64,000 bases of DNA. Origin: Poseidonocella sedimentorum (lineage in GTDB: Bacteria; Pseudomonadota; Alphaproteobacteria; Rhodobacterales; Rhodobacteraceae). Both the position numbers and the translations under genes were made by a program. Shown here piece by piece: positions 24,847 through 34,141 of the stretch; the first letter of the stretch is position 1; the number at the start of each line of letters is the position of its first letter. The stretch covers positions 62,001 through 126,000 of the forward strand of contig NZ_FOYI01000002.1 of the NCBI RefSeq assembly GCF_900116005.1, given 5' to 3'. The notes beneath the pieces were generated by a model. It made no database searches, was not told the DNA's origin, and worked only from the letters and a program-made list of their open reading frames with translations.

Positions 24847-27096
24847 TCATGCGATACTTTGGTCTGAGCCCGCGCGCCGCCGCTCCGGCTCGAACCGGGT
24901 CTTGCGGGCGATGAGGCCGCGCAGATGGGTAAGGTTGACCGGCTTGGCCAGCACGCTGAAATCCTGTTGTTCGGCGCTTTCCATCAGATCGGCGGTCCGG
25001 TTGGCGGTGATGACCACCGCAGGCACCTCGCAGCCCGTCATCTCGCGGATCGTCTCGATGGCGTGGATGCCGGTGTCGTGGCCATCGAGCTGAAAATCCG
25101 CAAGAATGATATCCGGCGCCATGCCCATATCGCGCACCACCTCGACGGCCTCGGCGGTCGATCGGGTGGAGAAGGCCCCCGCGCCCCAGCTTTCGAGCTT
25201 GCTGACCATCGCGGCCAGCACGTCGGGGTCATTCTCGACCACCAGCGCCAGCAGGTTCATCCGCGTATCCGCGCTCACCACCGGCCCGATATCGGGCACC
25301 GGCGCTTCCATCTTGGGCGCCACGGTCTTCATCTCGATGGAAAACACCGAGCCGACCCCGGGCTTGGACCGCACGCCCACCTTGTGGCCCAGATGCCGGC
25401 AGGTCCGATCCACGATCGAGAGCCCAAGCCCCATGCCCGAACCGGGCGGGACGTTTTCCGCACGGGTGAACTCGTCGAAAATGCGGGTCTGGTCCTGATG
25501 AGAGATGCCGATGCCCGTGTCCCAGACCTCCAGCACAACGCGATCCCCACGGCGGCGGCAGCCGAGAAGGACGCGGCCCTTTTCGGTGTACTGGATGGCA
25601 TTGACCACGAGGTTCTGGATTGAACGCATGAGATAGCGCGGATCGCTGTGGACCCAGACATTGCAGGGCACGACGTCGAGCTGCACCCCTTTCTCCCGGG
25701 CCATCACATCCTGATCCTGCGCCACGCTGCGCATCAGCGGCCCGAGGCAGAAATCGGTCGAGGCGAGCCCGGTCCCGGTGCTCTCCAGCCGCGAGATATC
25801 GAGCAGCGCGTGCAGCAAAGTCTCGATCGAGGCAAAGGAGCCTTCGAGCCGGCCAACCAGATCGGCGAGGGGCGTCTCGCGCGCGGAATCGGCAAGGGTG
25901 GAGATCAGCAGCTTGGCGGCGTTCACCGGCTGCAACAGATCATGGCTCGCCGCCGCGAGGAACCGCGTCTTGGACGAGACCGCGGCCTCGGCGGCCTCCT
26001 TGGCGACGCGCAATTCCTCCTCCACCAGCGCCTGTTTGTGCGACTGTTCGGTGAGCTGCCGGTTCACCTCGGTCAGCGCCGATGTCCGCTCCTCCACGCG
26101 CCGCTCCAGAAGCTCGGTGCTGCGCGCCTCCAGCGTGGTGTCGGCAATGTCGACGAGGAACCCCTGATCCGGCAGCAAGTGCAGGTGGATATCGAGAACG
26201 CGGCCCGCCACGTGGCGGATCCGGGCGCGGAATCGGCCAATCTCGCGCAGGCGCTGCCACCAGTCCCATGCCCCCTCCGCGCCGCTGTCGCCCCCGCCAT
26301 AGTGGCGCTTGATGAAGGCGAGGATGTCGTCGAACCGCGTGCCCTCCTTGAGCAGCGGCGCGGGCAGGCCGAGCAGATCGCTGAAGCGCTGATTGTGGAG
26401 CATGAGCGTGCCGTCGCTGGAAAACGTGCCGACCCCGAGGCTCATGTGGTCCAGCGCCGATTGCAGGTAGTGGGCCTGCATGTCGATCAGGTGGTCTTTC
26501 TCCAGCCGGTTCTTGCGGACGATGTCCGTGATGTCGGTCTGGACGATCACGATGTTGTCCGAGGTGGTCTGCTGCTGGCTGAACTGGTACCAGCGATCGC
26601 CGGCCAACTCGATCATCACGTTCGAGAGCGCCCGCCCCCTGTCGCCCGCGCGCAGCTCCGTGAGCGCCTGCCGCAGGCCGCGGTCCCGGCTGACGAGGTA
26701 GTCGCTCCGGGCGACCGAGGCGACGTAGTCCTCCACGGGCAATCCCGGCGCGATCCTGCCGGAAATGTCCGGCAACAGATTGCGAAACAGATCGTTGAAG
26801 ACCTGCAGCCGCCCGTCCTCGAAGAGCGCAAACCCGCCCTCCATGACCGAAAGCGCGTCTTCCAGCGTCTTGCGGCTGCGCTCCTTGTCGAAGCGCAGTT
26901 CGGCCAGTTCATGCGAGGCCCGTTCCAGATCGCGCGTCTTGGCCCAGACCTGCCCCTGCAACGAGATCGCCGACTGGAACGCGGCATAGGCCGAGTTGCC
27001 CACGTCATGCTCGCGCGTCGCGCGGCGGATGAGCGCGTCGATGATCTTGGCCTGCTTGGCGACCTGAACCTCGAGCGGATCCTCCGGATCGATCAA
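24847..27096 (-). CDS. Hybrid histidine kinase with two PAS-like domains (NahK/ErcS'-like)
   Basis: 749 residues from a TTG at 27096, which shares four bases with the FIST-gene stop and follows GGAGGGAG. Layout: helical N terminus (1-75), PAS-like regions about 78-190 and 212-320, coiled coil 325-375, H-box FLAAASHDLLQP (His385), N-box NLVVNAIQYTEKG (about 496-508), DTGIGI and GSGMGLGLS, then a receiver domain (about 614-740) with phospho-acceptor Asp667 in ILADFQLDG. There is no membrane segment, so it is cytoplasmic. It is probably partnered by the FIST protein and the LuxR regulator. Confidence 0.88.
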   Translation of the reverse strand: MIDPEDPLEVQVAKQAKIIDALIRRATREHDVGNSAYAAFQSAISLQGQVWAKTRDLERASHELAELRFDKERSRKTLEDALSVMEGGFALFEDGRLQVFNDLFRNLLPDISGRIAPGLPVEDYVASVARSDYLVSRDRGLRQALTELRAGDRGRALSNVMIELAGDRWYQFSQQQTTSDNIVIVQTDITDIVRKNRLEKDHLIDMQAHYLQSALDHMSLGVGTFSSDGTLMLHNQRFSDLLGLPAPLLKEGTRFDDILAFIKRHYGGGDSGAEGAWDWWQRLREIGRFRARIRHVAGRVLDIHLHLLPDQGFLVDIADTTLEARSTELLERRVEERTSALTEVNRQLTEQSHKQALVEEELRVAKEAAEAAVSSKTRFLAAASHDLLQPVNAAKLLISTLADSARETPLADLVGRLEGSFASIETLLHALLDISRLESTGTGLASTDFCLGPLMRSVAQDQDVMAREKGVQLDVVPCNVWVHSDPRYLMRSIQNLVVNAIQYTEKGRVLLGCRRRGDRVVLEVWDTGIGISHQDQTRIFDEFTRAENVPPGSGMGLGLSIVDRTCRHLGHKVGVRSKPGVGSVFSIEMKTVAPKMEAPVPDIGPVVSADTRMNLLALVVENDPDVLAAMVSKLESWGAGAFSTRSTAEAVEVVRDMGMAPDIILADFQLDGHDTGIHAIETIREMTGCEVPAVVITANRTADLMESAEQQDFSVLAKPVNLTHLRGLIARKTRFEPERRRAGSDQSIA

Positions 27097-28253
27097 TGCA
27101 GCTCCCTCCGTCTCGGCCGGAAGAAGGCCACACCCACGAAAGTCTGGTTCACATGCACGCCGTGATGCTGCTCGCCGTAGGTGTTGAACCCCAGAACGCG
27201 CGCGTTGCGCAAGATCTCGGAGACCGCCGCGCCCATGCCCTTTTGCTCGATCTCCAGCCGCCGCAGCACGCAGTCGAACCCGAGAATGAACTCCGGCGCG
27301 ACCCCGCGCCCATCGTGCAGATCGAGCGCCTCTTCCATCGTCCGCAGGATTTCCTTGCCGGTGCCGAGCGTCATCAGAAGCCCGTCGTCGATCGCCGACA
27401 GGAAGGACAGCGTCTGGCCCTCGAGCACCTCCTGGATCGCGCGGACGTGGTAGGCGTCGTTGTTGCGCACCAGAAGCGGGTTTTCGGCGAAGACCAGCGG
27501 CGAGAGGTCTTCGAGCGCGCAGCCCACAAGCCGGGCGTATTCCTCCGCCGCCGGACTGCCGTTGATCTCCTCGGCGATGCGCCGATCGGCGATGGCCCTG
27601 GTGATGACGAGCTGCTTTTCGGTGGGCAGGAAATGATCGAAGCCGATGCCGACGAAATCGAGATCGGTCTCCAGCAGCAGGACAAGCGCCGCGTCGCGGG
27701 TGAAGCGGCCGTTGTGCAAGACGAAAGTCTCGCGATACTCCAGCCCGTCGCCCGCCGAGCCGCCGAAGACCGGGATATCCGCCAGCCCCGTCACCAGCGC
27801 CGACATCAGCAGATCCTCCTTGCGCGAGAGCCCGTCGGCGAAGGTCAACGCCAACCGGTTCCAGTTGGCGGTCTTCTGGAATTTCGCATCGAGCCGCCGC
27901 ACATCCTCCGAGATCGTCTCGATCGAAAGCGGGTTGAGCGGCGCGATGATGCGGGACGCACAACGGAAATGCGCCTTGGGGAAGGACAGCGCGAGGAGCG
28001 TGTTGGTCGCATAGCCCTCGGGCGTGATCTGCCCCGCGGTGGTGCAGCCGAAGACCGACACCCCCGACAGATGCGCCGAAACAGCCGCCTCGAACGCAGG
28101 GCCGACAAGGCTTTCGGGGATGAAGATCAGGACGAAACAGGCTTCATTGAGGCAAAGCTGCGGGACAAGCTCCGCCACCGCCTGCGCAGGCGCCTCGGCC
28201 CCCGACAGCGCCACATGCACGACCGGCGGATTGACCTCCGAACCGATGTTCAT
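27093..28253 (-). CDS. FIST-domain sensor protein (NosP-like)
   Basis: 386 residues, full length for FIST_N plus FIST_C. Recognisable segments include GVSVFGCTTAGQITPEGYATN in the N half, then ADIPVFGGSAGDGLEYRETFVLHNG and GFDCVLRRLEIEQKG in the C half. In Pseudomonas and others the FIST protein NosP binds haem, senses nitric oxide and controls a co-encoded hybrid kinase. Here the gene overlaps the kinase start by four bases and lies 5 bases after the response regulator gene. Haem binding or ligand cannot be read from sequence, so it may sense something else, such as a formaldehyde product. Confidence 0.88.
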   Translation of the reverse strand: MNIGSEVNPPVVHVALSGAEAPAQAVAELVPQLCLNEACFVLIFIPESLVGPAFEAAVSAHLSGVSVFGCTTAGQITPEGYATNTLLALSFPKAHFRCASRIIAPLNPLSIETISEDVRRLDAKFQKTANWNRLALTFADGLSRKEDLLMSALVTGLADIPVFGGSAGDGLEYRETFVLHNGRFTRDAALVLLLETDLDFVGIGFDHFLPTEKQLVITRAIADRRIAEEINGSPAAEEYARLVGCALEDLSPLVFAENPLLVRNNDAYHVRAIQEVLEGQTLSFLSAIDDGLLMTLGTGKEILRTMEEALDLHDGRGVAPEFILGFDCVLRRLEIEQKGMGAAVSEILRNARVLGFNTYGEQHHGVHVNQTFVGVAFFRPRRRELH

Positions 28254-28258
28254 CCCCG

Positions 28259-28987
28259 TCAGCTGCTCAGAAAGCTGCGCGCGTCGCTCGCCTGATCCGC
28301 CAGTTTGCCATCAAGGCTCGCGCTTTCCATCAGGACCGCCGCCTGCGTCCGGTTCTGGACCCCAAGCCGCCGCAGGAGCGCGGTGATATGCGCCTTGACG
28401 GTGGCTTCGGCGAGGGAAAGCTCATAGGCGATCTGCTTGTTGGGCTTGCCGGTGCAGATGAGCTTCATGATCCGCGTCTGCTGCGGGGTGAGGCCCGCGA
28501 TCTTTTCGCTCGCGGCGTGAAGATCCATCGCCGTCGGCCCGCTCGAGGCCGGCATGTCCCGGAATTCGGTCGGCACATGGCGCCGCCCGGCACAGATCTC
28601 GCTCAACGCCGATTTGAGCTGGTCGACCGAGGCTTCCTTGGTCAGGAACCCCGCCGCGCCCGCGCTCATCACCGCCTGCACGACCTCCACGCTGGCCAGC
28701 GCGGAAATGACGACGATCGGCGTCTCCTGCAGCTTTTCGCGCAGCCGGACAAACCCGCTCACCCCGGTCACATCCGGCAATTTCAAATCCAGCATCACCA
28801 GGTCCGGCGCGAAGTCGGGCCCAATGTGGCCGAGCCCCTCTCCCAGGCTCGTCGCGGTCACGATCTGGCAATCGTCATAGAGTTTTGCCATCGTCGCAGC
28901 CAAAGCATCGCCATAGAGCGGATGATCGTCGATGATCAACACGCGCTCAACCCGGCTCGGAGATGCCTCCAACCGTTCATACTTCAT
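28259..28987 (-). CDS. LuxR-family response regulator of the methanol-oxidation locus
   Basis: 242 residues. The receiver domain carries acidic residues Asp20-Asp21 and phospho-acceptor Asp67 (MLDLKLPD). A LuxR-type helix-turn-helix follows with LTPQQTRIMKLICTGKPNKQ and AEATVKAHITALLRRLGVQNR (about 165-225). It resembles the regulators of PQQ-alcohol oxidation (AgmR/ErbR of Pseudomonas, FlhR of Paracoccus). It is the first gene of a three-gene set with the FIST sensor and hybrid kinase and probably controls xoxF and adhC. Hairpins in the xoxF leader are possible targets. Confidence 0.9.
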   Translation of the reverse strand: MKYERLEASPSRVERVLIIDDHPLYGDALAATMAKLYDDCQIVTATSLGEGLGHIGPDFAPDLVMLDLKLPDVTGVSGFVRLREKLQETPIVVISALASVEVVQAVMSAGAAGFLTKEASVDQLKSALSEICAGRRHVPTEFRDMPASSGPTAMDLHAASEKIAGLTPQQTRIMKLICTGKPNKQIAYELSLAEATVKAHITALLRRLGVQNRTQAAVLMESASLDGKLADQASDARSFLSS

Positions 28988-29221
28988 GCTACGGTTCCTC
29001 CCCCGGCGGAGAATAACCGCGAATCTGCCTCTGAGGCAACACCGACGATCCCTGCGGCGCGCAGAAAGTCCAGACGACTCAGGTCGCTAGCTGTGCGCCG
29101 ACCCTCACCGCGTGGCCGTAGCGGGGCCGAGAGGACTGAAAGATTCCGTTGGGTTAATCGTAGTCTGCACCTCGGCGAACTGGCTGGCAATTCGCCCGTT
29201 GGTATTGGTCTGCGCCCAAAC

Positions 29222-29932
29222 TCACCCACGGAGCGGTACGCGCCGCAGCAAATGGAACATCCCGTCCTCATCCTCGCCGCAGAGCACGAGCGACCGAAGC
29301 GCGAAACCGGACGAGATGAGGGGGGCGAGCTCTGGCGCGAGCGCCTCCCGGAGCCGCGCTGCCGCCCGGGCGGGCAGGCGATCGGAGAGGGTGAGGTGGA
29401 ACCGGAAGGTCTCCATCACGTGGGGGTAGCCCCAGCGGGCGAGATTGTCGCGCTGCGCAAGAGTGAGCCCCGGATGGGTGCGGCGGGCCGCTTCGGCCTC
29501 TGTCATCGGCGCGCGATGTGGGTCGAGCCCGCGCACGACCTCCGCCGCGAGCGCCTGAAGCGCGGGTTGCGGGGCAGTCGGGACAAGCGCGACGAACCGC
29601 CCGAGGCAGGCAAGCTCAAGCGGGATGGCCGGGACCGGGCCAAGGTTTTCGGCGAGATGCGCAAGCTCGGCCTGCAACGCCTCCGCCGTGCCGGTCAGGG
29701 CGAAGGGCGGCTTGATCGTCGCGTGGAACCCGTAGCGACGGCAGCGCGCCGTCGGGTCCACCTCAAACGGCGGAAGGCCGGGGATCTTGGGCCGCGCCAC
29801 GCTCCGTCCCGCCGCGATGTCCCACCCGAGCCAGCCAGCCCCGAACGCCGCGAGCGGCCCCGGCTCGGGCAGGGCATAGACCGCGTAGCGGCGAAACCCC
29901 TCCAGCGGGGGCGGATCAGCAGGCCGGCTCAC
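29222..29932 (-). CDS. DUF1045 protein, putative 2H phosphoesterase
   Basis: 236 residues from a GTG at 29932 that overlaps the previous stop (GTGA). Two His-x-Thr motifs, His70-x-Thr72 (YGFHATIKPPFAL) and His179-x-Thr181 (FRFHLTLSDRL), are the active-site pair of the 2H phosphodiesterase superfamily. DUF1045 proteins are usually found in phosphonate-use (phn) operons, but no phn gene is in this window. Probably a cytoplasmic cyclic phosphodiester hydrolase. Confidence 0.85.
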   Translation of the reverse strand: MSRPADPPPLEGFRRYAVYALPEPGPLAAFGAGWLGWDIAAGRSVARPKIPGLPPFEVDPTARCRRYGFHATIKPPFALTGTAEALQAELAHLAENLGPVPAIPLELACLGRFVALVPTAPQPALQALAAEVVRGLDPHRAPMTEAEAARRTHPGLTLAQRDNLARWGYPHVMETFRFHLTLSDRLPARAAARLREALAPELAPLISSGFALRSLVLCGEDEDGMFHLLRRVPLRG

Positions 29933-30504
29933 CACAGCGCCCAGTGCTGACCGGCGAAAGCATGGCCGAGAAAATGCACAAAGGTGGCGCCATAGATCAC
30001 GGCGAAGAGCGCAAGCGCCAGCCGGGCCGGCAAGCTCCGCCATCGGCGCCACATCACCGCGATGCAGCCCGCGAACAGCACCCCCTCCAGAAGCCCTGCC
30101 CATTGCCCGTGGTGCGCGGCGTCCCAGAATGAGACGGGGCTATGGAAGGCCCAGTCGGTGAGCGGAAAGAAATGCGGGCGCGCGTCGGCGGCGTGGAGCG
30201 GAAGGTCGGTCAGAATATGCAAAAGCGCGGCCCCGGCGACGAGGGCGGGCAAGCGCCAGCGGAGGGCCCGCGTGCCCAGAAAAACCACGCCCCAGAGCGG
30301 CAACGAGTTGAACGCGGCGACCAGCACGGGCAGGGCCGGGCTCCAGGCCGCGCTCGTTCCGCGCAGGAAATGGCCGACGAAGAGAAAGAGATCGGGCAGG
30401 AGCGCGCCGAGCACGATCGCCCCGACCGCCGCCGGCCCGCCTTGGCCGCGACTGTCCCGGCCGAGAACGGCAAGCGCGAGGGCCATATGCGCGGGGGTGT
30501 TCAG
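29929..30504 (-). CDS. Small membrane protein, putative metal-dependent hydrolase family (CobQ-misnamed family)
   Basis: 191 residues if translation begins at a CTG at 30504, whose LNTPAHMALALAVLG segment matches the MNTPAH start I recall for this Rhodobacterales family. GGAGAG is about 5 bases before it. The alternative is the ATG at 30486. About five membrane segments, with conserved PDLFLFVGHFLRG and HILTDLPLHAADARPHFFPLTDW, recall DUF457/YdjM-like inner-membrane metal-dependent hydrolases. Function not established. It overlaps the DUF1045 gene by four bases. Confidence 0.65.
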   Translation of the reverse strand: MNTPAHMALALAVLGRDSRGQGGPAAVGAIVLGALLPDLFLFVGHFLRGTSAAWSPALPVLVAAFNSLPLWGVVFLGTRALRWRLPALVAGAALLHILTDLPLHAADARPHFFPLTDWAFHSPVSFWDAAHHGQWAGLLEGVLFAGCIAVMWRRWRSLPARLALALFAVIYGATFVHFLGHAFAGQHWALW

Positions 30505-30653
30505 CGATGCTCTCCTTGGCCCGTTTGCTCCGGCCCGCCCAGTTTGCCAGCGCCCGCGCCCGGCCGCAATCATCGGCGGCCCGGCAGGGCGATTGAATTG
30601 CCGCGCCGCGCGGCGTATGCCCGGGGAGCCGCAACCTTATCCGGACACAGACC

Positions 30654-31265
30654 TTGGCCAATCACCTGTACCAGAACGATCTCCCCGACGACCTTGACCT
30701 TGGCCCCGTTGTGGCCATCGACTGCGAAACCATGGGGCTCAACCCCCACCGCGACCGGCTCTGCGTGATCCAGATGTCGGGCGGCGATGGCCATGCGCAT
30801 ATGGTCCAGGTGGCCAAGGGCCAGACCGAGGCGCCCAACCTCTGCCGGATGCTGACCGATCCGAAAGTGCTGAAGCTCTTCCACTTCGGCCGGTTCGACA
30901 TCGCGGCGATGCACAATGCCTTCGGCGCCCTCACCGCGCCAGTCTATTGCACCAAGATTGCCAGCAAGCTCATCAGGACCTACACCGACCGGCATGGGCT
31001 GAAGTTCCTTCTGCAGGAACTGCTCGACGTTGATATCTCCAAACAGCAGCAGATGAGCGACTGGGGCGCGGAAACCCTCACTACGGCGCAGCTCGACTAC
31101 GCGGCCTCAGACGTGCTCTACCTGCACCGGCTGAAGGCGGCGCTCGACGCTCGGCTTGAGCGCGAGGGGCGCAACGCGCTGGCGCAATCCTGTTTCGATT
31201 TCCTGCCGACCCGGGCCCTGCTCGACCTCGAAGGTTGGCCCGAGATCGACATCTTCGCGCACTGA
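30654..31265 (+). CDS. RNase D-type 3'-5' exonuclease (DEDDy)
   Basis: 203 residues from a TTG at 30654. The DEDDy residues are present: Asp23 and Glu25 (IDCETMGL), Asp82 (FGRFDIAAM), Tyr149 and Asp153 (LDYAASDVLYLHRLK). It has only the exonuclease domain and lacks the HRDC domains of full RNase D, as is usual for the short alphaproteobacterial form. It probably trims 3' ends of structured RNA in the cytoplasm. LptC follows after about 100 bases. Confidence 0.87.
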   Translation: MANHLYQNDLPDDLDLGPVVAIDCETMGLNPHRDRLCVIQMSGGDGHAHMVQVAKGQTEAPNLCRMLTDPKVLKLFHFGRFDIAAMHNAFGALTAPVYCTKIASKLIRTYTDRHGLKFLLQELLDVDISKQQQMSDWGAETLTTAQLDYAASDVLYLHRLKAALDARLEREGRNALAQSCFDFLPTRALLDLEGWPEIDIFAH

Positions 31266-31363
31266 GCGCCCCAAGGCTCGGCAAGCTCCCGCCATCGGCC
31301 GCGCGCCCGGCTTCCAAGCGTGCCGGGCCCGGCCTATGATGCGTTGAGCCGCAAGGAACCCGC

Positions 31364-32002
31364 ATGTCAGCCGCATCCCGCAGCACCGGCGCCAAGACCG
31401 TCGAACGCTATTCCCGATTCGTCGCCTGGGCCAAGGTGATTCTGCCGCTCGCGGCGCTGGCGCTCCTGTCGACGCTGTTTCTGCTGGCCAAGCCCAACGA
31501 TCCCGAGAAATCCATCCCCTATGCCCGTGTCGATATCGAGGACCGCATCCGCGAGCCGCGCGTGACTGCGCCGCTCTATGCCGGCGTGACCTCGGACGGC
31601 GCGTCGCTGAGCGTGCGGGCGATTTCAGCCACGCCGGAGCCAGGCAGCGAGGGGACGGCGGATGTCGACCGGCTGAGCGCCACAATCGAGACCGCCGAGG
31701 GCCAGCGCTTCGAGCTTGAAGCCCCCAGCGGGCGGGTGCAGGACAGCGTGACCGCGCTGCTCGACGGCGGTGTGACGGTGCGCACCTCCGACGGCTACCG
31801 GATGGAGACCGAGGCGATCGAAAGCGCGCTCAACAAGACCTATCTCGCGACCCGCGACACGGTCCGCGCGGAGGGCCCGCTGGGCCGCCTCACCGCCGGG
31901 CGGATGGAGGTCACCACAGATGCCGCCGGCGGCGGGACACTGATGGTTTTCAACGAGGGCGTTCGCTTGATATACCTGCCGCAAGGCGATGAGGAGAATT
32001 GA
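31364..32002 (+). CDS. lptC: LPS-export protein LptC
   Basis: 212 residues. One membrane anchor at about 24-42 is followed by a periplasmic LptC domain (RIREPRVTAPLYAGVTSDGASLS, ETAEGQRFELEAPSGRVQDS) of beta-jellyroll type. It links the inner-membrane transporter LptBFG to LptA and passes lipopolysaccharide outward. AAGGA precedes the ATG. The end abuts lptA, and lptB follows, so the three form one operon. Confidence 0.9.
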   Translation: MSAASRSTGAKTVERYSRFVAWAKVILPLAALALLSTLFLLAKPNDPEKSIPYARVDIEDRIREPRVTAPLYAGVTSDGASLSVRAISATPEPGSEGTADVDRLSATIETAEGQRFELEAPSGRVQDSVTALLDGGVTVRTSDGYRMETEAIESALNKTYLATRDTVRAEGPLGRLTAGRMEVTTDAAGGGTLMVFNEGVRLIYLPQGDEEN

Positions 32003-32006
32003 CCCC

Positions 32007-32498
32007 GTGAGATTTCGGCGCTTGGCAACATTGGTATTCGGCGCGGCGCTTTTCGGCGGCGCGGCTTTGGCGCAGGGCACGACGATCGCCTTCGGCACGA
32101 TGGAGCGCGACGCCGATGCGCCGGTGGAAATCGTCTCCGATGAGCTGAGCATAAACGACGCCTCCGATACCGCCGTCTTCTCCGGCAACGTGGTCATCGC
32201 CCAGAACGACATGCGCCTCGCCGCACCGCGGGTGGAGGTCATCTACCTCGCGGATCGCTCCGGGATCGACCGGCTGATCGCGACGGGCGGCGTCACGATG
32301 GTGAGCGGCGACGAGGCCGCCGAGGCGGACCGGGCGGATTATTCGGTGGAGGCCGGCACGGTGCTGCTCACCGGCAACGTGTTGATGACGCAAGGCCGCA
32401 GCAGCCTCGTATCGGAACGCGCCACGATCAACCTCGACGACGGCACCGCGCAGATGGACGGCCGCGTGCGCACGATCCTGCAAACCGGCGAGAACTGA
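32007..32498 (+). CDS. lptA: LPS-export periplasmic bridge protein LptA
   Basis: 163 residues from GTG at 32007 (an ATG at 31989 is the in-frame alternative). GAGGAG lies 10 bases before the GTG, and MRFRRLATLVFGAALFGGAALAQ is a clean signal peptide. The OstA-type repeats APVEIVSDELSINDASDTAVFSG, RADYSVEAGTVLLTG and SERATINLDDGTAQMDG form the beta-jellyroll that carries lipid A across the periplasm. The stop overlaps the lptB start (ATGATG-type junction at 32498). Confidence 0.9.
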   Translation: MRFRRLATLVFGAALFGGAALAQGTTIAFGTMERDADAPVEIVSDELSINDASDTAVFSGNVVIAQNDMRLAAPRVEVIYLADRSGIDRLIATGGVTMVSGDEAAEADRADYSVEAGTVLLTGNVLMTQGRSSLVSERATINLDDGTAQMDGRVRTILQTGEN

Positions 32499-33256
32499 TG
32501 CCCGCCGATGGATTCACCGTGACCGACGGCGACGCCGGCCTGCGCATTTCCAACCTGCGCAAGAGCTACAAGAAGCGGCTGGTGATCCGCGATGTGTCGA
32601 TGGAACTGGCGCGCGGCGAAGTGGTCGGGCTGCTCGGCCCCAACGGCTCGGGCAAGACGACCACGTTCTACTCCATCGCCGGGCTGGTTGTGCCCGACAG
32701 CGGGCAGGTCCTGATCGACGGAATCGACGCCTCGCGCCTGCCGATGTACCGCCGCGCGCGGCTCGGGATCGGCTATTTGCCGCAGGAAATGTCGATTTTC
32801 CGGGGGCTCTCGGTTGAAGACAACATCGCCGCGATTCTCGACATCTCCGAGCGCGAGCGCCACAAACGGCGCGAACGGCTCGAAGAGCTGCTGTCGGAAT
32901 TCTCGATCGAACATCTGCGCCGCGCCCCTGCCCTCGCGCTCTCGGGCGGCGAGCGGCGGCGGGTCGAGATCGCGCGGTGCCTTGCCGCCAACCCCAAATA
33001 CCTTCTGCTCGACGAGCCCTTCGCCGGGGTCGATCCGATCAGCGTCGGCGATATCCGCTTCCTCGTCGCGGACCTCAAGAAGCGCGGAATCGGCGTGTTG
33101 ATCACGGACCATAATGTGCGCGAAACGCTGGAGATCGTCGACCGCGCCTATATCCTGCATGACGGCCACGTGCTGATGAGCGGGAGCCCCGATGAGGTGG
33201 TGCGCGATGACAATGTCCGCCGTGTCTATCTGGGGCAGGATTTCCGCATTTCCTGA
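32498..33256 (+). CDS. lptB: LPS-export ABC ATPase LptB
   Basis: 252 residues. Walker A is LLGPNGSGKTTTFY, signature LSGGERRRVEIARCL, Walker B YLLLDEPFAGVDPIS, H-loop ITDHNVRETLE. The family hallmark YLPQEMSIFRGLSVEDNI is present. It powers LPS extraction with LptF and LptG (not in the window). The N terminus has about 15 extra residues. In many proteobacteria rpoN follows lptB. Here 279 bases without a gene separate it from hpf, and I see no clear signal in that stretch. Confidence 0.95.
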   Translation: MPADGFTVTDGDAGLRISNLRKSYKKRLVIRDVSMELARGEVVGLLGPNGSGKTTTFYSIAGLVVPDSGQVLIDGIDASRLPMYRRARLGIGYLPQEMSIFRGLSVEDNIAAILDISERERHKRRERLEELLSEFSIEHLRRAPALALSGGERRRVEIARCLAANPKYLLLDEPFAGVDPISVGDIRFLVADLKKRGIGVLITDHNVRETLEIVDRAYILHDGHVLMSGSPDEVVRDDNVRRVYLGQDFRIS

Positions 33257-33535
33257 CCGCGCCCCGGGACCGCCCGCGCCCGACGCACGCCCCCCTGCCC
33301 GCGCCCGCCATCGACCGTACGCTCCGCCGTCGGTGTTGACAGAGGCCACGGGTTTATCGCCAAATGCGTGTATGGGACTCAGACATGACCCTCACTCGAT
33401 CACCGTCTCGCGCCTCCCGGCGCCCCCTTCGAGCGTTGGCCTGTCCGCGTCCCCCTTCGCCTCATCCCGACATTAACCAAACGAGCGGCGTACGGCATCG
33501 GCCCGTCACGCACAAAAACCGGAAAGGGAGACCGC

Positions 33536-34108
33536 ATGCGCTATCAGATCACTGGCAAACAAATCGACGTGGGTGCCGCGTTGCAGACACACGTCAAATC
33601 CGAGCTCGACGAGATCGTTCAGAAATACGCAGGCCGCCCCACGGATGCGACGATCATCTTCTCAAAGAGCGGCGCGGAGTTTGTTTGCGAAACGGTGGTG
33701 CACCTGTCCACCGGCCTCACGGCCCAGGCCAAGGCGCACGCCCACGAGATCTATGCCGCATTCGACAGCTGCGCGACCAAGATGGAAAAACAACTCAGAC
33801 GGTACAAACGGCGCCTGAAGGACCATCACAAAGAGCGCTCCCAGCCGGTTGAAGTCTTTGGCGCATCTGCCTATATCCTCGCCTCTGAAACCGAATCTGA
33901 CGAGACCGAGCCAGAAACACTCCAGCCGATCATTGTCGCAGAGATGCAGACCAAGGTACCATCTCTTTCAGTGGGAGAGGCTGTGATGCAAATGGAGTTG
34001 GCTGGCGCCCCTGTGCTCGTGTTCAAGAACGAAGGCAACAGTGGCGTGAACGTGGTATACCGGCGCGACGACGGAAATATCGGCTGGATCGACGCGGCAA
34101 ACGCTTGA
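33536..34108 (+). CDS. hpf: Ribosome hibernation promoting factor, long form
   Basis: 190 residues. The N-terminal domain (1-100, ITGKQIDVGAALQTHVKSEL and RPTDATIIFSK) is the ribosome-binding HPF fold. The C-terminal dimerisation domain (about 130-188) has PSLSVGEAVMQMELAGAPVLVF and NVVYRRDDGNIGWIDA. Long HPF pairs 70S ribosomes into inactive 100S particles in starvation. AAAGGGAG precedes the ATG. ptsN follows closely, the usual gene pair. Confidence 0.95.
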   Translation: MRYQITGKQIDVGAALQTHVKSELDEIVQKYAGRPTDATIIFSKSGAEFVCETVVHLSTGLTAQAKAHAHEIYAAFDSCATKMEKQLRRYKRRLKDHHKERSQPVEVFGASAYILASETESDETEPETLQPIIVAEMQTKVPSLSVGEAVMQMELAGAPVLVFKNEGNSGVNVVYRRDDGNIGWIDAANA

Positions 34109-34141
34109 GCAGACTGCAGCAGGCAACAAAAAGAAGGCACT

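Noticed and set aside
33257-33535. TTGACA hexamer in the gap between lptB and hpf as a promoter
   Set aside because: No TATAAT-like box at 16-18 bases spacing.
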